DNA of 64,000 nucleotides from CAVXTT01 sp963764685 (lineage in GTDB: Bacteria; Bacteroidota; Ignavibacteria; Ignavibacteriales; Ignavibacteriaceae), in the NCBI GenBank assembly GCA_963764685.1, contig CAVXTT010000027.1, positions 43,081 to 107,080 on the forward strand, written 5' to 3'. A model generated the notes under the pieces. That model made no database searches. It was not told where the DNA came from and saw nothing but the letters and a program-made list of their open reading frames with translations. Positions 1 to 8,796 of the stretch are shown here, piece after piece (within the stretch, counting starts at the first letter, position 1; every line of letters begins with the position of its first letter). The translations under genes were made by a program, and so were the position numbers.

Positions 1-3
1 AAT

Positions 4-25
4 ACTCCCGAAACTTATCGGGAGT
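4..25. terminator. perfect 8-bp hairpin, probable terminator
   Basis: ACTCCCGA and TCGGGAGT form a perfect 8-bp stem around a 6-nt loop and are followed by TTT. It probably ends a gene lying to the left of the window. No gene inside the window obviously uses it, although the minus-strand gene ending at 129 could. Confidence 0.55.
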
Positions 26-128
26 TTACCTTATAAGCAAGCAAAATCGGTAATACTATTACATTTTGATATAAGTAAATTATTTATTTCATATTCTAAA
101 ATCTGACAAAGTCCCGGGCTTTTTTCCG

Positions 129-746
129 TCAGGCAAATTTATGTCTGTGTGTTTTTGTAAACGGAATCAACATTGGAACTTCCTGCCGGTACACTTCATA
201 CGCATGACCGAACTCCAGGAGAAGTTTCTTCTCTTCCAGGTATGTCCCGGTGACTACATAGATGCTTAAAATAAAATTGACAATAATATCCAGCATTGTA
301 AACGTACTGCACCATAGAAAAACGAGCAGCGCCAGGTACATCGGGTGCCTCACTATTCCAAGCAGTCCGCCTTTCTTAATTTCACCTGCGGGACTTATTT
401 CTTTCCCCTGGAAGAAATTCATTATCTGCCTGATGCCGAAAAAGGAAAGCGGATCATAATCAAATAAGAAAGCCCAAAAGAAAAAAAGCACAGACATTAT
501 TAGCAGTACATAACGAACAGCAGACAATGGGAATTCATACATAATTATAACCTGATTATCCACCTGGTGTGAATAATTGATCAACGGGATCAATAGCAGT
601 ACGGAAAGGGTAATATAAAATATCCGGTAAAAAGCATAATAACCTTTAAGAATCCTGATCAGCGTGTTTGTAAGGCTAATGCTGATCAGGTAACTATGCA
701 GGACACAATATCCTCCCCAAAGTAAGCAAATCACTAAGTATTCCAT
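129..746 (-). CDS. integral membrane methyltransferase-like protein (ICMT/PEMT/NnrU type)
   Basis: A 205-residue protein with about five hydrophobic segments (near residues 1-20, 36-58, 72-95 and 125-165). Its C-terminal half reads RHPMYLALLVF followed by a conserved acidic stretch (YLEEKKLLLEFG, then YEVYRQEVPMLIP). This is the hallmark of the isoprenylcysteine/phospholipid methyltransferase fold, where RHPxY and the later EE..L bind S-adenosylmethionine at the membrane face. Related families methylate thiols, isoprenyl-cysteines or lipids, and the substrate cannot be chosen from sequence. It stands alone on the minus strand. Start ATG at 746; just upstream TCAATTAAGGAGAAAG gives a good ribosome site. 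Family placement is fairly sure, function open. Confidence 0.75.
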   Translation of the reverse strand: MEYLVICLLWGGYCVLHSYLISISLTNTLIRILKGYYAFYRIFYITLSVLLLIPLINYSHQVDNQVIIMYEFPLSAVRYVLLIMSVLFFFWAFLFDYDPLSFFGIRQIMNFFQGKEISPAGEIKKGGLLGIVRHPMYLALLVFLWCSTFTMLDIIVNFILSIYVVTGTYLEEKKLLLEFGHAYEVYRQEVPMLIPFTKTHRHKFA

Positions 747-1004
747 TTCTTTCTCCTTAATTGAAATAATTATTTCGCAGAAAAAAGATTAAACTATAAT
801 TGCTGAAAAATTAATGAAATAATAACTAATATTTACCAGCTTTTTGAAAAATGCCGGTCTTTTCTACTCGATTTTTAACAGACGAAAGAATTGAACGCAA
901 TGGAGAATCCAATCCAAAAAGATAAAATTTGATTTTTAACAAATTTCCCAACATTCATAAAGAAAAGGAAATTATAATAAAAACACCTGTTTTACATTTA
1001 TAAG

Positions 1005-1092
1005 TGCCCGGACAATGCGCGGCCAATGAGTGGACAACGCCCGGCCTAATTTCAGCCAAATGAGCCCAGATCCTGCCCGGGCATTGCCGGGG
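1005..1092. repeat. 11-bp-period GC-rich tandem array (eight decaying units)
   Basis: Reading in steps of 11 gives TGCCCGGACAA, TGCGCGGCCAA, TGAGTGGACAA and CGCCCGGCCTA, then four weaker units ending CATTGCCGGGG at 1092. It is a GC island in an AT-rich 500-bp spacer (747-1254) that otherwise holds nothing recognisable. The same word recurs at 56271-56314. Confidence 0.75.
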
Positions 1093-1254
1093 CGTTATTC
1101 ATTCATAATCACGGAAGTGATAAATATTGTAATTAGATTTATTAAACAAATGGATAAGAAAAACTTAAAAAACTTTGGCTTTACGTCAGTGCCCTGGTCC
1201 GATGTTATGCTTAAATTCAATATCTTTACAGCCTAATTTTATTTTGACTATTAA

Positions 1255-1524
1255 ATGCGAACACTTTATTTAAGAAAAGAAGATTTAAACCTAACCAGAA
1301 AAGTTCTCCTTGATATGGCTTTCATATCAACCCACAAGAGGATCCGTATATTGAAATATTTATTTGAAGAGGGAATGTATCTTCCCTTTTATAAAAATGG
1401 GAAGAATAAAACTGATCCCGACAGATATTATCTGACCAAAGATAAAATGATAAAAGAGGATAGGGATTTTTATTATTTCAAGTTCCCCTTCAAGGCCGAC
1501 CAGGTGGAGGATACTGCAATTTAG
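1255..1524 (+). CDS. small hypothetical protein
   Basis: An 89-residue open frame, rich in Lys/Arg/Asp and aromatic residues (KNGKNKTDPDRYYLTKDK), with no signal peptide or membrane segment and no family I recognise. The frame uses ordinary AT-rich codons and is terminated just before a tandem/inverted repeat. No strong Shine-Dalgarno site precedes the ATG, so it may be non-coding. It lies alone between an 11-bp array and a repeat, with the next gene starting 260 bp further on. Confidence 0.35.
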   Translation: MRTLYLRKEDLNLTRKVLLDMAFISTHKRIRILKYLFEEGMYLPFYKNGKNKTDPDRYYLTKDKMIKEDRDFYYFKFPFKADQVEDTAI

Positions 1525-1527
1525 TTA

Positions 1528-1650
1528 CTGGTTACTTAGTTCCCGGTTCTTTGTTAGCACTCATTATTGAAATTTTTATAGTCGAGAGTTTTACCTCATC
1601 ATAATGCAATTCTATTTCCATTAACTAAGAACCTGGAACTAAGTAACCAG
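1528..1650. repeat. inverted repeat made of 14-15-bp tandem words
   Basis: The left arm 1528-1557 contains GGTTACTTAGTTCC-CGGTTCTT and the right arm 1621-1650 contains its near-complement (AAGAACC-TGGAACTAAGTAACC). They are separated by about 63 bp. The right side continues as tandem words of 14-15 bp that end in CCTGG or CCAGG, up to about 1666. It starts four bases after the stop codon of the small upstream frame. Confidence 0.6.
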
Positions 1651-1785
1651 GATCTAATTAACCAGGAAACAACAAAAAAGCCTTTCATCATTTTTGAATA
1701 GAAATCCTAGATATTATTATTTAATTTGCATAGTGTTAACGGGACAATAAAACAACATTTTTTTTAACAATTCTATACTACTACT

Positions 1786-4700
1786 ATGAGATACTTCATT
1801 TCTACTTTGTGCTTCCTTCTAATCCTGAACTCAGTCATTTCTCCACAGGAGGATAAAGAGAAGAAAGATTCTTCCCTTGCTGAAATGGTGGGAGGACTTA
1901 AATGGCGCAGCATAGGACCTGCACTTACTTCCGGCAGAATAGCAGATTTTGCTTTTAATCCATTCAACCACAATGAATATTATGTCGGCGTAGCAAGCGG
2001 TAATATCTGGAAAACAACAAACTCAGGCATAACTTTTGATCCGGTATTCGATAATTATGGGGCTTATTCGATCGGATGCCTTGCTATCGATCCTAATAAT
2101 CCTTACGTAGTATGGGCAGGCACGGGTGAAAATAATCATCAGCGTGCACTCGGATACGGCGATGGAGTATATAAATCTATCGATGGCGGAAAGACATGGA
2201 AGAATATGGGATTAAAAGAATCCCGTCAGATTGGGGAGATCATTATCAATCCAAAGAATTCTAATATCGTATTTGTTGCTGCAGAAGGCTCCGTCTGGGG
2301 TCCGGGCGGTGACAGAGGTTTGTATAAAACCGTTGACGGCGGTAAGAACTGGAAGAAAGTTCTTGAGATCAGCGAAAATACGGGAGTAAATAATATTGCC
2401 GTTGATCCGCGCGATCCTAAAATAATGTACGCTACTTCTGAACAGAGAAGGCGACATATATTTACAAAAATAGGCGGCGGTCCTGAAACATCAGTTTATA
2501 AATCTGTAGACGAAGGAGAGACCTGGGATAAAATTATAACCGGACTTCCAACAGTTGATATGGGTGGAACCGATATTGCTGTTTCTCCGGCTAACCCGGA
2601 TGTACTTTATATAGTTATAGAAGCCGCCGAAAAGAAAGGGGGATTTTTCAGGTCAACCAACAGAGGTGCTTCCTGGGAAAAGATGAGTGATTATACTGCA
2701 CAGGGGCAATACTTCAATGAGATCTATTGTGACCCGAAAAATGTGGATAAAGTATTTGTTATGGATGTGGTTTCCCGCTATACTCTTGATGCAGGTAAAA
2801 CATGGAAGACAGTAAGCACAACCGGCAGGCACGTTGACGATCACGCTATGTGGATTGACCCCGATTATCCCGATCATTACTTTATCGGCGGTGACGGAGG
2901 TGTTTATGAAACCTTTGATAACGGTATTAACTTCGACTTCAAGGAAAACATTCCGGTTACTCAATTCTACAGGGTATTTGTAGACAATAGTGAACCATTT
3001 TATTACGTATACGGCGGAACCCAGGATAACTCAAGTATGGGAGGACCGTCAGCAACATTAAGCAGCGACGGGATAGTAAACAGTGACTGGTTTATTACCA
3101 ATGGCGGAGATGGATTCTGGAGTGCAGTTGATCCTGAGAATCCGAATATAGTTTATGCCGAGTCTCAATACGGCGGAATGGTAAGATATGACAGGGCAAG
3201 CGGTGAAGCTGTTGATATTCGTCCTGAACCGGGTAAGGGAGAATTAACCTTCAAATGGAACTGGGACACTCCCCTTATGATAAGTCCCCACAATAATAAA
3301 AGAATTTACTGCGCGGCTAATTTTATATTCAAAAGCGAAGACCGTGGTGACAGCTGGACAAGAATAAGCGACGATTTAACTGCAGGGCTGGATAGAAATA
3401 CCTGGAAGGTAATGGATAAATACTGGAGCGTTGATGCAGTATCCAAGAATAAATCTACCTCATTATTCGGTACAATTGTATCGCTCACCGAATCTCCTGT
3501 TAAAGAAAATCTGCTGTATGCAGGTACAGACGACGGCCTGATACAGGTATCGGAGGATGCAAAAACCTGGAATAAGATATCTGATTTCTCTGATGTTCCT
3601 GAAAATACTTACGTAAGCGATATATGCGCCTCTAAGTTTGATGAGAATGTTGTATTTGCATCATTCAACAATAACCAGCGGGACGATTTTAAACCGTACC
3701 TGCTGAAGAGTGATGATAAAGGAAAGAGCTGGGAATCCATTTCAGGTAATCTTCCCGCCAACGGGTGTGTACACAGTATTGAACAGGATTTTGTGAATCC
3801 CGACCTTTTATTTGCCGGAACGGAGTTCGGTATATTCTTTACAACAGACGGCGGTAAGATGTGGACTCAGCTTAAATCAGGTATCCCGACAATTCCTGTC
3901 AGGGATATTGCAATACAGAAAAGAGAGAACGACCTGGTTGTTGCAACTTTTGGGAGAGGATTTTATATACTCGATAATTACTCCCCTCTTAGAGATTTTA
4001 CTGAGGATTTGTTTAAAAAGGAATCACACATCTTTCCTGTAACGGATGCAATGATGTATGTACCGAAATACGCTGCATATGGACAGGGGTCCAGTTACTT
4101 CAAATCTCCCAATCCGGAATTCGGTGCCGTGATTACTTATTACCTTAAAGATGTGCCGAAAACTATTCAGCAGACACGTAAGGAAAAGGAAAAAGAACTT
4201 TTTAAGAATGGAGATAAAATACCGCAGCCTTCTGATGAGGAATTAAGAGCTGAAAGAGAAGAGATTGCTCCTTACCTGGTCTGCACGATCAGGGATGAGG
4301 CAGGTAATGTAATAAGGAAGCTGACGAAGTCTGCCTCCAAAGGTGTTGAAAGGCTTACCTGGGATTTAAGGTATTCCGGTAAATCCCCCATCAGCAAAGA
4401 TAAATTTAATCCTACCGGTGAGATGAACAGCAGTACTCCGGTACTCCCGGGAAAATATAAAGCATCTTTAACTCTTGTAACAAGGGATGGTGCAAAAGAA
4501 CTTCCCGGCGAGGTTGTATTCAATACTTATGTACTTAATAACAGCACACTTCCAATAGCCGAAAGGTCTGAGCTGGTGCAGTTCCAGAAGCAGGCTAATG
4601 AATTACTGAGAACTATAAATGGAACACAGAGATTTCTCGGTGAGATGGCACTAAAAGTGGAGAATATCAGGCAGGCAATTCTTGCTACACCTGATGCTCC

Positions 4701-5046
4701 TCCTGAACTGCTGGTAAAGGCAGATGGAGTAGCTTCACAGCTTAAGGAAATAAATTTATTGTTTGAAAGAGATTCAGAGAGACCCAGCACTGAAGAGAAT
4801 CCCCCCTCACCTGTTACATTTAATGAGAGGCTTGGAGTAATTGCCTGGACTCACTGGCGTTCATCTTCAGCTATTACACAAAATGAAAGAACAGCTTACA
4901 AGGTACTTGTTGAAGAATTCCCTCCCGTTCTTGACAGGGTAAAAAGGATCAACAATATCGATATTAAAGACCTTGAAGCTGCACTTGAAAAATATAACGC
5001 ACCCTGGACACCAGGGAGAGTACCGGAGATTAAATTAGTGCGATAG
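1786..5046 (+). CDS. secreted sortilin/BNR-repeat beta-propeller protein (VPS10-like glycosyl-hydrolase fold)
   Basis: 1086 residues. A signal peptide (about 1-20, ending near SVISPQ) is followed by a long run of BNR/Asp-box units of the S-x-D-x-G-x-x-W type (SIDGGKTW, SVDEGETW, TVDGGKNW), covering roughly residues 35-740 as two propellers. A helical, charged tail (about 790-1086) follows. The protein is paralogous to the minus-strand gene ending at 56528: both contain matching WRSIGP/WQLSGP, GRI and G(T)GEN/GTGEA segments. Unlike that paralogue it has no T9SS C-terminal sorting domain. Such proteins are exported and annotated as glycosyl hydrolases or sortilin-like, but no catalytic residues can be identified here. 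A hairpin at 5101-5122 is the likely terminator. Confidence 0.85.
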   Translation: MRYFISTLCFLLILNSVISPQEDKEKKDSSLAEMVGGLKWRSIGPALTSGRIADFAFNPFNHNEYYVGVASGNIWKTTNSGITFDPVFDNYGAYSIGCLAIDPNNPYVVWAGTGENNHQRALGYGDGVYKSIDGGKTWKNMGLKESRQIGEIIINPKNSNIVFVAAEGSVWGPGGDRGLYKTVDGGKNWKKVLEISENTGVNNIAVDPRDPKIMYATSEQRRRHIFTKIGGGPETSVYKSVDEGETWDKIITGLPTVDMGGTDIAVSPANPDVLYIVIEAAEKKGGFFRSTNRGASWEKMSDYTAQGQYFNEIYCDPKNVDKVFVMDVVSRYTLDAGKTWKTVSTTGRHVDDHAMWIDPDYPDHYFIGGDGGVYETFDNGINFDFKENIPVTQFYRVFVDNSEPFYYVYGGTQDNSSMGGPSATLSSDGIVNSDWFITNGGDGFWSAVDPENPNIVYAESQYGGMVRYDRASGEAVDIRPEPGKGELTFKWNWDTPLMISPHNNKRIYCAANFIFKSEDRGDSWTRISDDLTAGLDRNTWKVMDKYWSVDAVSKNKSTSLFGTIVSLTESPVKENLLYAGTDDGLIQVSEDAKTWNKISDFSDVPENTYVSDICASKFDENVVFASFNNNQRDDFKPYLLKSDDKGKSWESISGNLPANGCVHSIEQDFVNPDLLFAGTEFGIFFTTDGGKMWTQLKSGIPTIPVRDIAIQKRENDLVVATFGRGFYILDNYSPLRDFTEDLFKKESHIFPVTDAMMYVPKYAAYGQGSSYFKSPNPEFGAVITYYLKDVPKTIQQTRKEKEKELFKNGDKIPQPSDEELRAEREEIAPYLVCTIRDEAGNVIRKLTKSASKGVERLTWDLRYSGKSPISKDKFNPTGEMNSSTPVLPGKYKASLTLVTRDGAKELPGEVVFNTYVLNNSTLPIAERSELVQFQKQANELLRTINGTQRFLGEMALKVENIRQAILATPDAPPELLVKADGVASQLKEINLLFERDSERPSTEENPPSPVTFNERLGVIAWTHWRSSSAITQNERTAYKVLVEEFPPVLDRVKRINNIDIKDLEAALEKYNAPWTPGRVPEIKLVR

Positions 5047-5077
5047 TGCGATCGTTACTACGTGCGATCGTTACTAC
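5046..5077. repeat. two perfect 16-bp tandem units abutting a stop codon
   Basis: GTGCGATCGTTACTAC is repeated exactly at 5046-5061 and 5062-5077. The first base is the last base of the TAG stop of the propeller gene. The core CGTGCGATCG is the reverse complement of the CGATCGCACG word in the array at 5511-5560, on the other side of the four-helix-bundle gene. Confidence 0.85.
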
Positions 5078-5100
5078 GTTTAGAGTGAAAATAATTTATT

Positions 5101-5122
5101 AGGGAGCAGAATGCTGCTCCCT
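5101..5122 (+). terminator. Rho-independent terminator
   Basis: AGGGAGCA and TGCTCCCT form a perfect 8-bp stem with a 6-nt loop (GAATGC), followed by TCTTT. It lies 55 bp after the propeller gene. The ATG inside this hairpin (5111) could be read as an upstream start of the next gene, but the hairpin argues against it. Confidence 0.75.
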
Positions 5123-5146
5123 TCTTTAAAATTAATAAGGGGAAAT

Positions 5147-5512
5147 ATGTTAATTACAAAATTTGAAGAACTGGATGTATGGAATGTTTCGAGGAAACTT
5201 GTTAAGGAAATTTATTTCATTACTTCGGAAGGAAGTTTTTCAAAAGACTATCAGTTAAAAGATCAGATTAGAAGGGCAGCTACTTCCATAATGCTGAATA
5301 TTTCAGAGGGGTTCGATTCCAGATCATCTAAAACATTTGTTAATTTTCTTAATTATTCTTATAGATCAGCTTCAGAAACAAAATCTGCTCTCTACATTTC
5401 TTTAGACTTAGAGTATATCAATCAGAATCAATTTAATAATTTAAGTTCAAAGCTGCTTGATATTCAGAAGATGATTAATAGACTAACAAAGTATTTACAC
5501 AAGAAGATTTAA
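5147..5512 (+). CDS. four-helix-bundle protein (23S rRNA intervening-sequence type, TIGR02436/S23 family)
   Basis: 121 residues starting MLITKFEELDVW. It has the signature of the four-helix-bundle family first seen encoded in 23S rRNA intervening sequences: F.eLdVW..sr.L at the N-terminus, LKDQIRRAATSIMLNISEG in the middle and a SASETKSAL helix. The start at 5147 is chosen over 5111 because AAGGGG sits 7 bp upstream and the family begins about here. The role of stand-alone copies is unknown; related folds serve as accessory subunits (bAvd) of diversity-generating retroelements, but no reverse transcriptase is present. The gene is bracketed by tandem arrays built of complementary words (5046-5077 and 5511-5560), which suggests insertion as a cassette. 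Confidence 0.9.
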   Translation: MLITKFEELDVWNVSRKLVKEIYFITSEGSFSKDYQLKDQIRRAATSIMLNISEGFDSRSSKTFVNFLNYSYRSASETKSALYISLDLEYINQNQFNNLSSKLLDIQKMINRLTKYLHKKI

Positions 5513-5560
5513 CGATCGTACGAAGAAACGATCGCACGAAGAAACGATCGAACTATCGCT
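5511..5560. repeat. three 16-bp tandem units filling a convergent stop-to-stop gap
   Basis: AACGATCGTACGAAGA, AACGATCGCACGAAGA and AACGATCGAACTATCG stand head to tail. The array starts inside the TAA of the four-helix-bundle gene and ends at the base before the stop codon (5561) of the converging ABC permease gene, so it occupies the whole spacer. Confidence 0.85.
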
Positions 5561-6793
5561 TTATTCGTATCGCAGTGCTTCTATCGGATCGAGGTTTGCT
5601 GCTTTGTACGCGGGGTATGTTCCGAAGAGGAGACCGACAAAGATACATAACGAAAGACCGATGGCGACCCAGTCGTAAGGAATGGCTGTCTGAGCATTAA
5701 GAAGTCCCCCCGCCAGGTTACCTAGACCTACACCAAGAATAATTCCGATAAGACCTCCCAGGATGCAAAGGACTATTGCTTCGAACAGGAACTGCAGCAA
5801 TATAGTGGTCTTTCTTGCCCCGATAGCTTTCCTGATTCCGATCTCACGGGTCCGTTCGGTTACTGAGACAAGCATAATATTCATAATACCTACACCTGCA
5901 GCCAGAAGTGCAATAATGGAAACTACCAGCGCACCTATTTTAACTCCGCTTGTCATTTCATTTATCATACCGATAATTGTTTCATTGCTGAAGATATCAA
6001 AATTATTCTCTTCTCCTGCACCAACTTTCCTTATGGTTCTCATATAACCTATGGCAGCCTCTATGGTCTCATTATAATCTTCTTTGCTGTTCGACATTAC
6101 AGTGATATTCACGCTTCGGGACCTCTTGCCGTACATACTCTGGAAAGTGGTAATCGGCATTACTATATAGTTATCCCTGCTTTCACCAAACAGCTGGGGC
6201 TGCTTTTCAAGAAGACCGATTACCTTTAACGGTTTGCCGTCTACTCTTATTATAAAATCTATAGGATCAAGGTTTGCAAACAGTTTATCAACAATATCCT
6301 GACCGATAAGACATACATCATTTGCATACTGTATATCTGTTTCCCTCAATTCCCTGCCGTGCTCAACGTGCCAGTCGTTTGTTCTCATGGCACCTGTGGT
6401 AATACCGGCTATCTGGATATTGGGATTCGTTTCCTTATTGCCGAATTTAATAACCTTTCCGAACTGCCATTGTTCAGCACCAATATATTTAGCCTGTGTA
6501 AGTACACGCTCGAGTCTTTCAAATTCTTCTATTGTAAGATCTTTCCTGTTCCTGAATCTTGCTCTCTGCTGATGTCCCCCGCCAGTCATAACAGGATATT
6601 TCTGTATCTGGAAGGTATTCTTCGCCAGCTGGGATACCCCGTTTTCAATACTCGACTGAAGCATAGTAATAACTGTCATTATTACTATGATCGAGAAAAT
6701 ACCAACAACGACTCCCAGGACTGTGAGAAGAGTTCTCAGCCTGTTATTTTTGAGAGACTGAAGAGATATTCCGAGTATTTGGCTAATCTTCAA
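5561..6793 (-). CDS. ABC transporter permease, MacB/FtsX type (second permease of the operon)
   Basis: 410 residues. A transmembrane helix near 20-45 follows the typical SLKNNRLRTLLTVLGVVVGI N-terminus, then a periplasmic MacB core domain (about 50-260) and an FtsX-like domain with three helices (about 285-400) containing the TERTREIGIRKAIGA coupling motif. With the upstream permease it would form a heterodimer energised by the separate ATPase gene, because neither permease is fused to a nucleotide-binding domain as in E. coli MacB. Start 6793 is 12 bp after the upstream permease's stop. It is the last gene of the five-gene efflux operon and runs up to a tandem array. Confidence 0.93.
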   Translation of the reverse strand: MKISQILGISLQSLKNNRLRTLLTVLGVVVGIFSIIVIMTVITMLQSSIENGVSQLAKNTFQIQKYPVMTGGGHQQRARFRNRKDLTIEEFERLERVLTQAKYIGAEQWQFGKVIKFGNKETNPNIQIAGITTGAMRTNDWHVEHGRELRETDIQYANDVCLIGQDIVDKLFANLDPIDFIIRVDGKPLKVIGLLEKQPQLFGESRDNYIVMPITTFQSMYGKRSRSVNITVMSNSKEDYNETIEAAIGYMRTIRKVGAGEENNFDIFSNETIIGMINEMTSGVKIGALVVSIIALLAAGVGIMNIMLVSVTERTREIGIRKAIGARKTTILLQFLFEAIVLCILGGLIGIILGVGLGNLAGGLLNAQTAIPYDWVAIGLSLCIFVGLLFGTYPAYKAANLDPIEALRYE

Positions 6794-6805
6794 TTTAACT
6801 GTTCC

Positions 6806-8041
6806 TTATTCATAACGTAAAGCATCAACAGGATCCATCTTAGCGGCTGTATAAGCCGGTGCAAGTCCTGCAACTATTCCGGTGATTAAAGAAATAACTA
6901 TAGCTATTATTACAGCATCATATTGAATTGAGGTAGGAATGAACTTATCGACAAGCATACTAAGTAATACTGCAAACAGGAGGCCTATCAAACCTCCGAC
7001 CATACATATTGTTGATGATTCAAGAAGGAACTGTCCCATTATTGTTCTTCTCTTTGCACCGATCGCCTTCCTTAATCCGATTTCCTTGGTACGCTCCTTC
7101 ACAGATACAAACATTATATTCATAATTCCAACGGCACCGACAAATAAAGACAATCCTGTAATAAAAAGACCTGCTATCTGGATTACTCCAACAACAGAAT
7201 TATAATTGGCCATCAGCCCTTCCTGCTGGTTAATGCTGAAATCATTCTCCTCATCATAGCTTAAACCTCTTATCTGACTCATAATACCTTCAGCTTCAGC
7301 TTTTGTTTCCTCAACCATAGCGGGATTTACAGCCCTGACATTTATAGTTACAGTACCGAATGATTCCCCCATAAAATTCTTAAAGATCGTACCTATAGGG
7401 ACGAATACCTGGTTATCAGGATTGAATGCACCAAGTATAAAGCTTCCCTGCTCGGCGAGTACACCTACAACTTTGTAATTAACTCCACCTATCTTTATTG
7501 TTTTATCTAGAGCATCACCGCGCGGGAAAAGATTCTTTGCTATTTCACTGCCTATGACTGTAACATATCTCGAGCCTTTACTCTCTATATCCGAATAGAA
7601 TCTTCCCATATCAAAAGTAAAATTGGTTGTCTTTACATAATCGGAAGAGGAACCATTAAGGAAGACACTTTCCACAACTTTATCCTCATACTTAACCGTT
7701 TGGCGTGAATTCATTACAGGAGCAGTAGCTAAAGGCAGTTTTGCCATATCCTTAAATTTTTCATAATCCTCTATCTTGATATTTCGGCGGTTTCTGAATT
7801 TCCACCAGTCATCATTAGAGAACCACGCCCATTTATCTATATACAAAACATCTGATCCCAGTGCACTTATGCCGTTCTGAAAGGAGTTATCGATCCCTTT
7901 AATAGCAGTAGTCATCACTACAACTGATGTTACACCTATTACAATACCAAGCATTGTAAGAGCAGACCTGATCTTATTTGCTTTAATAGCTCTTAAAGCA
8001 ATCAGCATACTCTCCTTCAGTTCAAATAATAAACTTCTCAT
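6806..8041 (-). CDS. ABC transporter permease, MacB/FtsX type (first permease of the operon)
   Basis: 411 residues with the same plan as the downstream permease: N-terminal helix (about 20-45, ANKIRSALTMLGIVIGVTSV), MacB periplasmic domain (about 50-265) and three C-terminal helices. The KERTKEIGLRKAIGA motif near 315 contacts the ATPase. The two permeases are clearly diverged paralogues and both end in DP(V/I)(D/E)ALRYE. It sits 24 bp after the ATPase gene. Members of this family export antibiotics, lipoproteins, peptides or signalling molecules; the cargo is not visible. Confidence 0.93.
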   Translation of the reverse strand: MRSLLFELKESMLIALRAIKANKIRSALTMLGIVIGVTSVVVMTTAIKGIDNSFQNGISALGSDVLYIDKWAWFSNDDWWKFRNRRNIKIEDYEKFKDMAKLPLATAPVMNSRQTVKYEDKVVESVFLNGSSSDYVKTTNFTFDMGRFYSDIESKGSRYVTVIGSEIAKNLFPRGDALDKTIKIGGVNYKVVGVLAEQGSFILGAFNPDNQVFVPIGTIFKNFMGESFGTVTINVRAVNPAMVEETKAEAEGIMSQIRGLSYDEENDFSINQQEGLMANYNSVVGVIQIAGLFITGLSLFVGAVGIMNIMFVSVKERTKEIGLRKAIGAKRRTIMGQFLLESSTICMVGGLIGLLFAVLLSMLVDKFIPTSIQYDAVIIAIVISLITGIVAGLAPAYTAAKMDPVDALRYE

Positions 8042-8065
8042 AAAATCCTCAGCTCTATTTAGTTT

Positions 8066-8788
8066 CTAAGCCTGAACGTGCACTCGCGGCTTAGGGATAT
8101 ATCTGCTTGAAACCTTTTCATCTGCCTCAATAAGCCCGTCTTTTAACCTTACAATCCTTGCAGCGTGTTCGGCAATGTATTCTTCGTGTGTTACAAGAAT
8201 AATCGTATTTCCCTTTTCATAGATCTCATTAAACAGGAGCATAATTTCCTCACCTGTTTTGGAATCAAGGTTACCGGTCGGTTCGTCAGCAAGAATAATT
8301 GAAGGATTTGTTACAAGTGCACGGGCAATTGCAACTCTTTGTCTCTGTCCTCCCGACAGCTCATTAGGTTTATGGTGCATCCTGTCCTTAAGTCCTACAT
8401 CAACTAATGACTGCTCGGCTCTGCTTCTTCTCTCCTGGTATGAAACGCCTGCATAGATTAGCGGGAGTTCGACATTATGAATAGCATCGGAGCGTGCAAG
8501 TAGATTAAAGGTCTGAAAAACAAATCCTATTTCTCTGTTTCTGATCTTAGCAAGATCATTATCAGTCATCTGGCTGACATTAATGCTGTTGAACTCATAC
8601 AAACCGGAAGTGGGTGTATCCAGACAGCCGAGCATATTCATTAAAGTAGATTTACCGGAACCGGATGGTCCCATAATAGCAACATATTCATTCTTATCAA
8701 TTTTTAGTGACACATCCCTCAGCGCGTGAACTTCCTCAGACCCTACCTGGTAGATCTTAGCAATATGTTCAATGTTAATTATGTTCAT
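8066..8788 (-). CDS. ABC transporter ATP-binding protein, MacB/LolD type
   Basis: 240 residues, the length of a stand-alone LolD/MacB-type nucleotide-binding domain. Walker A GPSGSGKST is at 40-48, the Q-loop at about 92 (FVFQTFNL), signature LSGGQ at 144-148, Walker B IILADEP at 164-170 and the H-loop in VTHEE. It hydrolyses ATP in the cytoplasm to drive the two FtsX-type permeases encoded immediately downstream. The adaptor gene is 8 bp upstream, so the genes are surely cotranscribed. Confidence 0.95.
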   Translation of the reverse strand: MNIINIEHIAKIYQVGSEEVHALRDVSLKIDKNEYVAIMGPSGSGKSTLMNMLGCLDTPTSGLYEFNSINVSQMTDNDLAKIRNREIGFVFQTFNLLARSDAIHNVELPLIYAGVSYQERRSRAEQSLVDVGLKDRMHHKPNELSGGQRQRVAIARALVTNPSIILADEPTGNLDSKTGEEIMLLFNEIYEKGNTIILVTHEEYIAEHAARIVRLKDGLIEADEKVSSRYIPKPRVHVQA

Positions 8789-8796
8789 TTATTTGC

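Noticed and set aside
1030..1236. Open frame of 68 codons
   Set aside because: Its first third is the 11-bp array, the composition is not protein-like and there is no ribosome site.
5111..5146. Upstream ATG extending the four-helix-bundle protein by 12 residues
   Set aside because: It lies in the terminator hairpin of the previous gene; 5147 has AAGGGG upstream and fits the family start.
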